Source of the DNA: Flabesymbios commensalis
Lineage: Eukaryota; Annelida; Polychaeta; Terebellida; Flabelligeridae
Direction of reading: 5' to 3'
DNA: 64,000 nt
Assembly: GCA_964017125.1 (NCBI GenBank)
Contig: OZ024914.1
Span: 17,598,494-17,662,493 of the forward strand
Shown here: piece after piece, positions 13,230 through 24,169 of the stretch
How positions within the stretch are numbered: position 1 is the stretch's first letter
Layout of the letters: every line of letters starts with the position of its first letter
The notes under the pieces: generated by a model
What the model saw: only the letters and a program-made list of their open reading frames with translations
Told to the model about the DNA's origin: nothing
Databases searched by the model: none
Made by a program: the position numbers and the translations under genes

Positions 13230-14868
13230 ATCTAGAATTGCAACTCATTCTATCATATCTGATTGTATTAACCATAGTGCACACTTGTAAGTATTTACTG
13301 TACACGTCAAATACTCCACCCTGTTTCTCTGCTAAAGGTTTACGTATTTCTCACTTGAACATTAATCAATATAATGGGGAAGATTGACCAAGTTAAACTT
13401 ATCTTAGACAATGAGCTACCAGGCATTTTCTGTTCAAGTGAAACATTCTTAAATGATAAAGTTGATGATAGACTACTATATCATGAAGGTTTCGAATTAG
13501 GACGAAGAGGTAGGATTGCAAAAGCCGGCCGAGGCTTGCTCTGCTTTATTCAAAACGATATAACCTATGAAAGAAGAACCGATCTTGAAAATCCCAATAT
13601 AGAGATAATCTGGCTCAGAATGGCTCAACACATTTGACGAAGATATAGACTTAATTCAGGGAAATCTCAATGAAATCATATTAATGGGGGATGTGAATAT
13701 AGATCTAACAAATCAGAACAATAAAACACATGTACCTAGATATGCGAAAAAGCTTTTGAATATTCTAGACAGTTGTAATTTAATACAAATAATTACAAGA
13801 ATTTCTTCTACTAGAAAAACATTAATTGATCTTGCATATGGCAATAACAATAAAGAAATTATCCATACCGCTGTGCCCATCTATGGAATCAGCGATCATT
13901 ATCCCATATGTATTACCCGAAAGTACTCAAAAAAAGAAGAGAAAGGACGGCAGACTATTGTTTTAAAGGAAACTAAATAATTTTGACACAAACTGCTTTA
14001 TGGAAGATATGTGTAGCTGCTCCTGGGCAGATATAAAAAAACTGTATTACCACAACGAGAGTCGAGCAGTATTCATCACACTATATAATAATGTCCTAGA
14101 CAAACATACGCCTATTATACGAAAAAAGAGTAAAACGTTCACAACAACCCAAATGGATGAATAAATAAATAAAATTTGCAATTCACACAGGAGATTACAT
14201 GACAAAAGACATAATTTTATACAATATAAAATATGGCGAAACCGAGTCGGTAACCTGGTACGATCATCTGAGAAAAGAATTTTATCAGGAAGCCATCCAA
14301 TCAAATAAAAGAATTCCTTCCATTTTCTGGAACATTTAAAGGGAGTTTGTACTGATAAACAACCCAAAGCACTTATAGCCTAAATACCGACGGAGAGGTT
14401 ATCACAAATGAGTCTGAGATTGCTAATGCTCTAAACTCGTTGTATGCTAATGCTCCTTCTAAATATACATCTGTGCGGTCTACCGATTTACATGATCACA
14501 TTGCTGAACATATTGAACATCTTGTCAATGGGAAAGTCAATGGGAACACTTTATTTGCGCTACCAGAAATGTCTACAGATTTCGTGCTAAAACAGTTGAG
14601 AAGTATGTCAAACTCTAAATCGACGGGATTGGATGACATTGGTGTTAGTACACTTAAGTTGGCTGCCCCAGCAATAGCTGACTCAATCACTTAAATATTT
14701 GTAACCTTAGCATCAAAACTAAATCATTTCCAGAGAAATGGAAAGAGGCAAAAGTGAAACCGATATTTAAAAAGTGAAAGACAGATGACTGTTCTAACTA
14801 CAGACCCGTTTCAGTTTTGCCGATTCTTTCAAAAATCTTAGAAAAACACGTGTATATATATGTTTATA
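13230..14868 (+). mobile_element. LINE A (CR1-like), copy 1, broken and interrupted
   Basis: An AP-endonuclease domain starts near 13339 (LRISHLNINQ, then GKIDQVKLIL, PGIFCSSETFLNDKVDD) and continues in later frames (MGDVNIDL, SCNLIQIITRISSTRKTLID, PIYGISDHYPI). The linker (NALNSLYANAPSKY, RSMSNSKSTGLDDIGVSTLK) and the start of reverse transcriptase (SNYRPVSVLPILSKILEKHV) follow. GDVNID, the TLID block and SDHYPI are standard endonuclease motifs of the CR1/Rex1 group. Several stops and frame changes make it dead. It is cut off at about 14868, where LINE B begins. Confidence 0.85.
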
Positions 14869-15204
14869 TGACTTCCTCCTTTTTTTTCACAAATATGGCG
14901 GACGGATGTTGACATTTTCTCTGAGCTCCCGTTAAAAACTGATATTCTGGAGAATCCACACGCTTGTTGAAGCAGGAAAACGGAGTGAATTCATCCAAGA
15001 CCACACAGAACACGTAGAGCCGAGAGATTTGTAAGCAGACTGTCTTTTGTTGACGTTGTTCTGTGATTTTATTATCGTAGGACTTGGTACATTTTCAAAC
15101 CTGAAGCTGACAACTTGATCCACTCTCCACGTTTCCCTCAACAGCAAGGTGTGATCAACATAGCAGTCATCGAGAACTCTTCAACGACCCCCTGATCGGG
15201 AATC

Positions 15205-16104
15205 ATGATGCAAGATCTCAAACGACCCTTGACGGTGCGATTTCCCACCCGAGGCCTTGGACGGCTGGAAGAAGGTGACGTAATACAGGTGTTAACTCAT
15301 AAGGTCAAAGTGGAGAACAGCAAAGCCATCCAAATCACTGAGGACGAATGTCGTGTGACTGTTACCGATGTCACAACCAAACAGACTCTGCTTGCAAGCC
15401 ATGTCACCATCAAAGATAATGAGATTGTGATGAGTGACGTGTCCAGATCATCGACGAAAGTGACCATTAAGGACGCCCCCTACGAGATGGACGATGCAGA
15501 CGTCATATCACAACTCAGCAACTTTGGAGAAATCGTTGAAGGAAGTATGCGACGTGGTAAAGTGCGTGGTACGAACGTAGAGACCGGTACCCGTTACTTA
15601 TCCCTCTACGATGCCGTGGAAGTGATACCCTCTGAAATATCTCTAGGGGACTTTGTATTAAGGGTATATTGTGATAACACCCGCACCAAGTCTAAACACT
15701 GTGGGCTCACCAGTCACCCACACTACAAATGCCCAGACAAACCTAAAACGCAGCGATCATGCTTCATGTGCTTCAGCACCAGCCACATGGCTCGTGACTG
15801 TAACAATGACATAGTGTGTCGGTTCTGCGGCAGGCCCGGCCACCCCGAGAGAGAGTGTGAGGATCGACAGGAGCTGCGTGATCGGGAGAAATACGGTGAA
15901 TATTACAGTGACATCCAAGAAGGCAGAAAGACTAACGACCTTTTCGATGGCACAAAGAAAAAACCCCACAACGACTCTTCCCACAACACACACAGACAAC
16001 AAGTTGAGTACGCCTGCAGCTACATCGGACCGCGAAACCCGTGGATCTACACACACCACCACCCAATAAGGAGGACGATCAACAAGTATCCATCAATACT
16101 GTAG
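15205..16104 (+). CDS. LINE B ORF1, N-terminal part: RNA-binding region and CCHC zinc knuckles
   Basis: A 299-residue frame starting MMQDLKRPLTVRFPTRGLGR. Residues about 85-155 (SSTKVTIKDAPYEMDDADVI, QLSNFGEIVEGSM, LRVYCDN) look like an RRM-type fold. Cysteine clusters follow: HCGLTSHPHYKCP, CFMCFSTSHMARDC and CRFCGRPGHPEREC, the last two being clear CCHC knuckles (C-x2-C-x4-H-x4-C). This is the usual layout for ORF1 proteins that coat LINE RNA. The last ~60 residues are in a shifted frame: the neighbouring frame continues into the esterase domain. Confidence 0.85.
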   Translation: MMQDLKRPLTVRFPTRGLGRLEEGDVIQVLTHKVKVENSKAIQITEDECRVTVTDVTTKQTLLASHVTIKDNEIVMSDVSRSSTKVTIKDAPYEMDDADVISQLSNFGEIVEGSMRRGKVRGTNVETGTRYLSLYDAVEVIPSEISLGDFVLRVYCDNTRTKSKHCGLTSHPHYKCPDKPKTQRSCFMCFSTSHMARDCNNDIVCRFCGRPGHPERECEDRQELRDREKYGEYYSDIQEGRKTNDLFDGTKKKPHNDSSHNTHRQQVEYACSYIGPRNPWIYTHHHPIRRTINKYPSIL

Positions 16105-16535
16105 TCCTGGGCGATTCCAACATGCTCAACGCCCAGAGCCCACCGGGGCTAGTCATTCAGGCCCTATCCGGGGTCACACTACTCTCAGTGCCGACCCTGT
16201 TAGGTGAAAGTTTAAAACAGTTGGACAACTCACACTTACAACATGTAGTGATTCACCTTGGCACAAATGACATTAAAAAATATGACGGAGGTGAAATCTA
16301 CTTCTGCAGTGGAGAAATTAAGAAGAGCTTCCCACATGTCGATGTTACGTTTTGTTCCGTCCCACCGAGGAAAGGCACTGAACGTGCCCAGAAGACGGCC
16401 AACGACGCCGCAGCAAATATAAACAATTATCTTAAATTACTGAGTCGAATGTCTGATGACGTTTCGTTTATTGACAACTCCCCCCCTTCTTGCCCCCGCA
16501 GGACGGCCGGTACATCGCCTGTACTCCAGCACTGA
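16041..16535 (+). CDS. LINE B ORF1, C-terminal part: SGNH hydrolase (esterase) domain
   Basis: The frame contains VVLGDSN (block I, catalytic Ser in GDS) and VIHLGTNDI (block III, GTND), with FPHVDVTFCSVPPRKG and NANDAAANINNYL-like sequence (actual: ANDAAANINNYL) between. After a C-rich run the frame shifts, and DPSGVHLSRAGKEH (block V, Asp/His) is read in the next frame. SGNH/esterase domains in ORF1 are known from CR1-type elements. Its ATG is internal, so this is the tail of ORF1, not a separate gene. Confidence 0.8.
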   Translation: MDLHTPPPNKEDDQQVSINTVVLGDSNMLNAQSPPGLVIQALSGVTLLSVPTLLGESLKQLDNSHLQHVVIHLGTNDIKKYDGGEIYFCSGEIKKSFPHVDVTFCSVPPRKGTERAQKTANDAAANINNYLKLLSRMSDDVSFIDNSPPSCPRRTAGTSPVLQH

Positions 16536-16576
16536 CCCCAGTGGCGTACATTTAAGCAGGGCGGGCAAGGAGCATT

Positions 16577-16801
16577 GTGCTGTCCAGAATAATGACTACG
16601 ATGTTAGAAACAGACAATCACAAGAAGGATAAACAATCAAGAAAACGTAACCCGAGTAGCTCTCCTGGCGGCGCCGCTGAACACCATAAGAAGCGAATAC
16701 CACCACAGACTACTTCACAGCTGACTGCTACAGCAGGGGTGCAGCAGCAGGAACCAAACTCATCTGCCCAGACTCTGCCATCCAGCGACAATGGTCAATA
16801 G
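16577..16801 (+). CDS. LINE B ORF1 low-complexity tail
   Basis: 74 codons rich in Lys, Gln, Ser and Thr (KKDKQSRKRNPSSSPGGAAE) that follow the esterase motif and precede the endonuclease. Probably the basic, disordered C-terminus of ORF1. No domain seen. Confidence 0.45.
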   Translation: MLSRIMTTMLETDNHKKDKQSRKRNPSSSPGGAAEHHKKRIPPQTTSQLTATAGVQQQEPNSSAQTLPSSDNGQ

Positions 16802-16884
16802 GACAATAGCCAGGCGGGTTACCAATGGCAACCCACCAAATTGACCAGACACCCCAAAACAGCAGAAACAGATGCAAAGCGTCG

Positions 16885-17779
16885 CGAGCTATCAGTTGTA
16901 CATATTAATGTTTGTGGTCTAAAATCGAGATGAAATGTGTGGACTTCTACGATTTTTTAAATAAACACGATATAATAATGATGACTGAAACAAAATTAGA
17001 CGAAATTGACGATCTTACATATCCTGGCTTCAAATTGATAAAAGTAGAAAATTTAAGAAAAGGGCTTCTGGTGGGGTAGCAATCCTCATCAGAGAAGAAC
17101 TAGAATCTATTATCTCTGTCCTAAATTTCGAACAACAGGATTCAATATGGCTAAAATTTAAAAGTGATCTTAAAAATGATGTAATTTTATGTGAATATAT
17201 ATTCCCCCAGAAAATTCGGCCTATTTCAAAATATCCATGTTTGACAATCTGGAAGAAATAATAACGGATTTACGTATCAAATACAATAATATTGACGTTT
17301 GCATTATGGGTGACCAAAACGCTAGGACAGGTAATGCAAGTGATGTTTTAGAAATTAGCCAAGATGAAATAGAATTAATTGATGGATATGTACCACTTAA
17401 GAATATAAATATACCAGGAAACCGAGTTAATTTTGACAACACTGTAAATAATTATGGCACCAGATTATTAACTTTATGTAAATCACTATATATGTTTATT
17501 GTAAATGGGCGTATGGGTAATGACGCACAGGTCGATAGACCAACATGTAAAAATGTTAGTGTAGTAGACTATGTTATTTGTACAACTAACATGCTCTCAA
17601 CAATTGTAAATTTTGAAGTGGACGATTTTAATCCTATGCTTTCTGATGTACACAATGCTGTGCGCCTCACGTTAAGACGGGAAGTACACTGTGATCCGGA
17701 CACGCATCAAGCCACACCACCCCCTAATGTAAATCAACATAATTCCCTACCTCTGAAGCCAAATGGAAATGTGAATTAA
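16885..17779 (+). pseudogene. LINE B ORF2 endonuclease, broken
   Basis: It starts ELSVVHINVCGLKSR with a stop directly after, then DFLNKHDIIMMTETKLDEID (catalytic Glu in TETKLD) and SGGVAILIREEL. Next come VCIMGDQNARTG (GDxNARTG box), NVSVVDYVICTTNML and MLSDVHNAVRLTL, where SDH is expected. At least three frame interruptions. The frame stops at 17779 before any reverse-transcriptase motif. Confidence 0.8.
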
Positions 17780-17918
17780 GCACCCAATATGAGCAAAATT
17801 TAATCGAAGTTGACGTAAGTGGCATAATGCGTGAGCTGGACAGACTGAGAAAAAAAATATATAATTATTTAGCAATTTAGTCATTATGTCCTTTTTTTCT
17901 TATAGTTAGTTAGTTAGG

Positions 17919-19627
17919 AGGTAGGAAACCAGCTGAGACCAGTCCAAAGCCTGGCTGAAAAATTGGTGATGGATACCTTTAAAATTACCTAAGTACGTTC
18001 AATATAGCTTAGCTTCGTATATACATGCATTAATAACATGCCGCCACTACGGTCTACATAACTTAACTCCGTACCGGTAAAAATTAGCAACATGTCTACA
18101 CTGCTATACTACGGCTACCTTTCTAAATTAATAACTTTGCGAGTGACAATGACATCATAATATAATTTATATCATTGTTTTCAGTATTGAATACGCTTTC
18201 TCGACATTTTTATTTCATGGATGTAGCACCGAAATTGACTGAGTTAATAATTTACATTGTATAGGTGCTCACACCTCGCTGACAGCGTTTCACGGCCACG
18301 GCAGCACTTCTATAAAGCGCCTACCTTTCCGAATTGATAACTTCAACAGTTTCTGTGCTATAATAATATTTATTTCATGACCGTAGCACCGAAATTGACT
18401 GATTTAGCAATCTGCATTGGCGATGAGCTCACACCTAGCTGACCCACTGCCGCTGCTAATTAGAGGTGTCAGACACCTTGTAAAGGCAAGGATACACTAG
18501 GTATTACCTAGTGCAAAGTATTCGGTCTACAGTAACAATACTTATATCACTGGAAAACATTTTCCAGTCACTATAATCTGAGAGGCATTCCGATGCTGTA
18601 GCTAAAATATTGACGTTTTTATTCATTTGAAACCATTTTTAAAAAAGTTTTTTTTTTACATACCACTTAATGACAATAATAGATAATACTAGATGAGTAA
18701 GCGATTCCGATGGTATATCATGCTTAAAAATATCTTGAAAATTGACAGAGTTATAATTGCACAAAGATTGATTAATTTTGGCAATTTATTAAATTCACGT
18801 TTTATATAAGTTATTTTTCAAATATTGAAATGTGACAAAGATAAGCTTAGACTACGTACCTAAGCGATTCTAATGATGTATTACACTTGAAGATATCCTG
18901 AAAACTGACAAAGTTACCATATTCAATAGATGGTTCAATTATACCAAAAATGCAACTGTGAAAACGACTAAGTCCAAACCTGACTAATCTCCTTCACAAT
19001 GAACTCTGTTTATTTCATCTGTTATAACATCTTAACTTCGTACAGTCATACATTAACAGCATGTCGCCACTACATAAAGCACTATATTGGAAAAAAGACT
19101 AAGTCCAAAAAATAAGACTTGTATTTTTTTAGATTATGTGCGTCCATATTTACATCAATTAACTTCGTGACAGTTCAAATTACAGTCATGCTTGCTGAAA
19201 AAAAAGAACTTATCTCAGAGGGAGATTGTTGATTAATCTCCCTCCGAAAGGACTTTTATTTTTTGTGGAATATTTGCGTACGTATACACAGATTAACTTC
19301 GTACAGACACATATTAATAACGTGACGCCACTACATTAAGTACTAGACGAGTACTCTAGTGAAAACGACTAAGTCCAAACAGAGTACTCTTTGTATTAGA
19401 TTAACTTCGTGACAGTTATAAAATTACAGTCATGCTTGTAGAAAAAATACAAGTCCTCTCGGAGGGAGATTAATCATAGTGCTGAATAATCTCCCTCCGA
19501 GAGGACTTTTTTCTGCTATTGGCAGGTTAACAGCTTAACATATTATACCGACACTAAGTTAACTGTAAGGTATCCATCACCATTATTTCAGCCAGGCTTT
19601 GGACTGGTCTCAGCTGGTTTACTACCT
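17919..19627. mobile_element. 1.7-kb element with 61-bp terminal inverted repeats
   Basis: The left end GGTAGGAAACCAGCTGAGAC and the next 40 bases are repeated inverted at 19567-19627 with about three mismatches. No protein frame. The interior has several imperfect copies of a module with TTAACTTCGTACAG ... GCCACTACATTAAG ... GACTAAGTCCAAA and two strong hairpins. It lies in or next to the truncated LINE B. A non-autonomous DNA transposon is likely; the superfamily is not determined. Confidence 0.75.
19451..19508. repeat. Perfect 22-bp-arm hairpin
   Basis: AAGTCCTCTCGGAGGGAGATTA and its exact inverse enclose a 14-base loop. A weaker version is at 19203-19258 in the same element. Confidence 0.8.
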
Positions 19628-19789
19628 TATTTACGAAACATTATATTATACCTATTTATATTCTATTATATTCATATTTTATTTATTATTTATAATTATC
19701 GCATTTAATTTCAAGAGTCTGGTATATTTGGCCAAGAAAAATCACCGACTAGTCTCTGGCTTGAAGCAGACCAACACAGACTCTATGTG

Positions 19790-20397
19790 ATAGGAAGTGA
19801 CGAAACAAACACAATATTGATGGGGGATTTCAAATCACGAGGTAAATAAGTATTAGTTTCAAGAAAGAAATCGCAGCGGTTCAGGTAAACATCCCGTGCA
19901 AGAGCAGTTTAAGCTAACATCACATTTGAAATACCATGCCGGATGGCGGCCTTCTCCATAGCGGACATTAACACGGCTTGCTCATGGTCAGGATATCTAG
20001 AAGAGACTGTTGGGGCTTGGTGGTGCAAGGATTGTGAAGTTGGAGCTGCCCATGCGACTGATGGCCTTCTCCATTGCATAGGAAGAAAGGACCAAGCAGT
20101 AAAATATTGCTTTAGTAGTAAAATATTGCTTTAAATGTCGCATGTATCTGTGGAAAAGATTCTGTGCAAATTTCTGACCAGAGAACGCAGGAAAAAAGGG
20201 ACATTGTAGCATGGTGGTGCCAAGATGCTGCAGTTGGCGCTGCCCATCAAGAGGGCGAGAAAGAAAGAAACACTATTCTAATGGGTGATTTTAATGCACA
20301 TACCATGTGTGACTGGACCATTTACAGAAGCGGACATGCACACAGCTTGGGGGTTGCCCATATCGCGACATCACATCATTGTCACATGTATTTGTAG
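19790..20397 (+). mobile_element. LINE endonuclease-like fragments, scrambled
   Basis: Two short pieces read NTILMGDF (near 19812) and NTILMGDFNAHT (near 20270), the Asp-Asn box of LINE endonucleases. A block containing TGGTGGTGC and GCTGCCCATC appears twice (20010-20070 and 20208-20255). Too short to place in a family. Confidence 0.35.
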
Positions 20398-20512
20398 AAG
20401 TTGTGATTTATTGGAGGCCGTCCATAAAAAAATGTTATGGTAAGTGAGAAAGAATTGGAGAAGCTTTCTTCTTTCTCATTTATTGATCAAGGATCCTGTA
20501 GTGTGTGTGGCC

Positions 20513-20997
20513 GGTTTAAGCCCATATCATACCCAAGCCCAATTACACAGCAACTTAACGTCATGCTTGCCAAGATTAACATCGATTAGGTTGACTGTGT
20601 GAGACATGCAGCTTAACATCATGCAGCTATTTTAACATCATTTAGCTGTTTTTTTTTCCAACTGTCAGTTTTTTCAATAGATAGTATTTTTTTGGAAAAA
20701 ATACATCAAATCACCTTGGGTAGTACCCAGGCAGGGTCTGGATGTGTTTTCGGTGGTTTAAGCAAATATTATACCCAAGCTCAGTCACACATCAACTTAA
20801 CGTCGTGCTTGCCAAGATTAACATCGATTAGAATGACTCGGTCACAATGCAGCTTAACACCGTACAGCTAATTTAACGTCATTTAGCTATTTTTTTTAAA
20901 TGTCATTTTTTCAATAAATAATATTTTTTTTTCAAAAACCACCTCATATCACCTTAGGTGGTACCCAGGCAGGGTGTGGGTGTGTGTTTTGGTGGGT
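20513..20997 (+). repeat. Tandem duplication, 242-bp unit, two copies
   Basis: Units start GGTTTAAGC at 20513 and 20755 and run through CTTGCCAAGATTAACATCGA, CATTTAGCT, a T-rich stretch, and GGTACCCAGGCAGGGT-like sequence (TAGTACCCAGGCAGGGT in unit one). They are clearly related but diverged. No frame. Confidence 0.8.
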
Positions 20998-22243
20998 TGG
21001 ACCCTGGTAAGGGGGGTTTACAAATTTGGTCCAGACCAAGAGTCACCCTCAACTCAACAGGGGGACGTGCGTGACGCATTGGTAGATCGCCTCACTGCCT
21101 CATAATCGCCTCACTGCCTCGCCAGTCATGCACTCATCCTACTTGAGTCTTGCAAGGAAATATAACTGTTGTCCTCTCTGAATGTGACTAGGGGATCATC
21201 TTAATGGATGGCGGCATGAAACCAGTTTGTCGACGTTTATTTCGCGCCGGGCCACGCGCTTCTCTCTCTTCAATTCACTACTTCACGAAATGACCTGCTC
21301 CCCTCACGTCTAGCCTGTCTGACCAAGCATCTCCTTTTATACTCCTTCTCCGTCTAATGATGGTGACAAGTAGGTCCTACATTGTTATCATATGCCTGCT
21401 ATCTGGTTATGTTGTCTATTTTCAATGCTATTTTAGCACATTTGATGTCTACGATAAAGAGCAGACAAGCTGAGCAACCCTGATTGCCTATAGATAGGCG
21501 TAGGATTATCACCATTGTATTACAAATTCAACTTAACTTTTCTGCCACATTCATGCCGGCCTATATGTAATGGTATATTTATTTGGAAAAAAAATAATTC
21601 TCTGGTTTTCATGACAACCATTAAATTTATTATAACATGGAGGCGAGGTACAAAGATAGGCTACCTCCTAAAATACGAAAGGCTTGGTGGACCCCCCCCC
21701 CCCCCGATAATGGTTAAAAGCAAAGTTTTATGTTTTATTGCTTGACAAATGGTCGAGGAAAAATAATAACAGCGCGTATTGTTATTCCGATTCTTTAGAC
21801 GTATAGTGAGTGTCAATGCCATTATGTATAATCTCACTGACTGCTCGGTGTGGATGTAGAATGAGCAGAACGCACCATATAGCGCATGAGCAGCACAATA
21901 AGAACAGGAAAGGCACGTAGTGGGAGCCCAATACAGACACGGCAGTCACAGGCCATATTAATAATGGTGTGGTCAGGCTAATAATGAGCAATCTCAAGTC
22001 GCTTCCATACGTTTTCGGTAACATATTCAGTCATTCTTACGCCGCCACAGCTACTGGCATTAGAGCCAGACTAAGGCAACTAACAAAAAACATGTTAGCA
22101 CGACGTCTGTAAACACTTTAGTCTTCATATAACCTTTTTATCCCTACGGCAAATAACGAAAAAAATGTTTTGTGTTTCAAAAGAAGGGCTAACAATTTAT
22201 TATCAAGTGATGTGCTAGCAAACCTATTGCTTGCTAGAATACC
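20998..22243. other. Intergenic, no gene seen
   Basis: A short direct repeat (ATCGCCTCACTGCCTC twice near 21087-21120) follows a possible tRNA-like head at 21062. There is a C tract at about 21694-21706. Nothing else placed. Confidence 0.4.
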
Positions 22244-22462
22244 TTAACCCTTTAACCGCCGGTGGTGCCGAATATATTCGGGTTTTCATTTTTTATTAGC
22301 ACATTAAGTACCACCTCTTAAACATGTTAAAAATAAAATGTGACATCAATCAGCAAGATTTGAAAAGAGTTGACCTCTGAATAATTTTCACTCACTTGAA
22401 GTTGTGGATCGCGTCAGCGAGACACAATTTCAAATTGAATAATTTGGCAGTGAAAGGGTTAA
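22244..22462. mobile_element. TTAA-flanked MITE, family A
   Basis: TTAACCCTTTAACCGCCGGT ... TGGCAGTGAAAGGGTTAA, 219 bp. Hairpin at 22393-22433 with a shortened right arm. It abuts the 5' edge of the LINE 3' end at 22463. Confidence 0.8.
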
Positions 22463-23217
22463 AATGCTTGGGCTGGCTCACAAGGAATCTCGCGTCCTTG
22501 ACAATTATTTCCACGCTTTACCAATGAGTTCTCAGAGATTTTATACTGCGCGTTGCCTCGCCCTTTCGTAAGAGTATTTCAACAACAAAAGTGACGATCC
22601 TTGCTTGGAACAAATTACCTACTAATATTAAAGAAAGTGCAACTATAAATATTTTTAAGACAATTTGTTCTGAAAAAACTGAAAAACCACAATACAAACA
22701 TATTTGCACTGGACCTGAATAAAGGCATCATACTAGAATTAGATTAGGTTTAAGCGCACTTAACCTGCAAAGGTTTACCTATAATTTAATAGAAACCAAG
22801 TTTTGCGATAATTGTAGAGACAAAGATGAATCTCCCAAACACTATTTTTTAGAATGCCCACAGTACGAAATCTTTAGAATTACCCTTTTACGCCAGTTAC
22901 AAACACTCTTACTGCCAGATTTATTTCAAAATAAGAAAAAATTATTGGATATGATAATTCATGTAAATTCGAATGATAGAACGACAAATATCAATCTATG
23001 TTCCGCTATTCATACTTTTATAGCCAACACCGGTAGATTCTCAAAATAAATTAGTATGCCATGCTGCTCCAAACTTCCTTCAGAAACATTATTATTGATA
23101 ACCGATCCATGCATTATTCATTCATTTTTCATTATTCATACACAAGAGACCAACTTTGTGGCCCAAAAGCTGTTTGTAATCCTGAATAAATAAATATGTT
23201 TTCAAAAAAAAAAAAAA
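22463..23217 (+). mobile_element. LINE 3' end with poly(A) tail, possibly the LINE B family
   Basis: Remnants of ORF2 C-terminus: HALPMSSQRFYTARCLAL, AWNKLPTNIKESATINIFKT, then RIRLGLSALNLQRFTYNLIE and CDNCRDKDESPKHYFLECPQ, a C-x2-C...H...C knuckle usual at the end of such ORF2s. About 170 bp of 3' UTR with AATAAATAAATATG and an A tract at 23204-23217 follow. 5'-truncated. Confidence 0.75.
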
Positions 23218-23627
23218 GTGATATAAATTAAGTGTTATTCATATCAGAACTACTGATACGAAAGAGAGGACCAAAAGTTTGAATGATTGATGTCCTAATA
23301 ACCTAATTACTCAGACTCAGACTCTGTTATTTGTCAGACACATATACATGTTAGACATAATATTGAAAGTAAACAAAAGAAAAATCATAAAAATATAAAC
23401 ATATGTACGACAGGAGACAGGAGATCATAAGTTCATTAATAATTGAAATTTCGCAAATATGCGTAGACGTTCTATGGGGCATCCTTATAGATCTTTCGAA
23501 AAAAATAATCAAAGCCAAAATTCTTTAAAAATTGCCGAGATGCATTTTGAACGATCTAAGACACCAATGAGCTTAATTGGCCCAGAAGTTCATTAATAAT
23601 TACAATTTAGCAAATCTGTGTAGAACC
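23218..23627. other. Intergenic with a 45-bp direct repeat
   Basis: AAGTTCATTAATAATTGAAA with CGCAAATATGCGTAGA occurs at about 23428 and again, slightly changed, at 23586. No frame. Confidence 0.5.
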
Positions 23628-23691
23628 TATGTTGTCCGAGGTGCTAGGGGTAAGCTGTTCGCTCTGCTTCTTATAACTCAGCCGCGAGGTT
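23628..23691 (+). mobile_element. Left half of a tRNA-like (SINE) sequence, split by the duplicated block
   Basis: GTCCGAGGTGCTAGGGGTAA with GCTTCTTATAACTCAG looks like the A-box and anticodon arm of a tRNA-derived SINE and ends AGGTT. The B-box is missing here, but a sequence beginning AGGTT with a B-box is at 34194. Confidence 0.35.
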
Positions 23692-24169
23692 GACGGATCA
23701 GAATTATATGTTAATTAGTTCAAACGTTATGCATCTTTGATATTTGGCGGCCATTTTGGCGGACATCTTGGATTTAAAAAAGCCAAGCTAGGTTGAAGTA
23801 TGCACTCACTGGTTTAGAGAACTAGACAGTATGTACTAGCTGAAATGCAAAAACATAATTTTTTTAAGAAGTTATAAAAGGTTTAAACACTAGATATAGA
23901 TCTGAACATTCAGTAGAAATTATTAATTTAAATATTTCAGGAAAAACGTTTGTACGTTTAAAACAAATAATTTACAATACTTAAATCCCCCTGTGAGTTG
24001 TGACACTGAAGACGCGCTCCCCAACTGATTTACGACAAATGGACATATACTGTAGAGCAAACGCGACTGTCCACTTTACTAGGTTGTACAAGGTCACGTC
24101 TGCCAGTAATTCTCTCACTACGGATCAATACATGCTACACCAAATATATAATATTTCTAATGCTATTAT

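Larger units (their letters stand above)
5186..14316 (+). repeat. Large direct duplication, copy 1 (about 9.1 kb)
   Basis: This stretch matches 23696-33245 base for base over long runs, in the same orientation. Alignment begins at GATCAGAATTATATG (left flanks differ: accaa versus tgacg) and stays collinear up to GAATTC inside LINE A. By eye the two differ by a few percent plus small indels. It is almost all non-coding: the only coding remnant is LINE A at the right end. It contains a TIR element at 5680, an older internal duplication (8340-8900 against 10482-11056) and a palindromic MITE at 12107. Whether this is a segmental duplication or a very large non-autonomous element is open. Confidence 0.95.
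14869..17880 (+). mobile_element. LINE B, 5' part: 5' UTR, ORF1 and endonuclease; inserted in LINE A
   Basis: It begins about CTTCCTCCTTTTTTTTCACA inside the reverse-transcriptase region of LINE A. About 335 bp of 5' leader containing AATATGGCGGACGG precede ORF1. The order ORF1 (nucleic-acid binding, CCHC knuckles, SGNH esterase), then endonuclease, is that of a full 5' end. Reverse transcriptase does not follow: after 17880 unrelated sequence begins. Clade not assigned (CR1/L2/I group). Confidence 0.8.
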
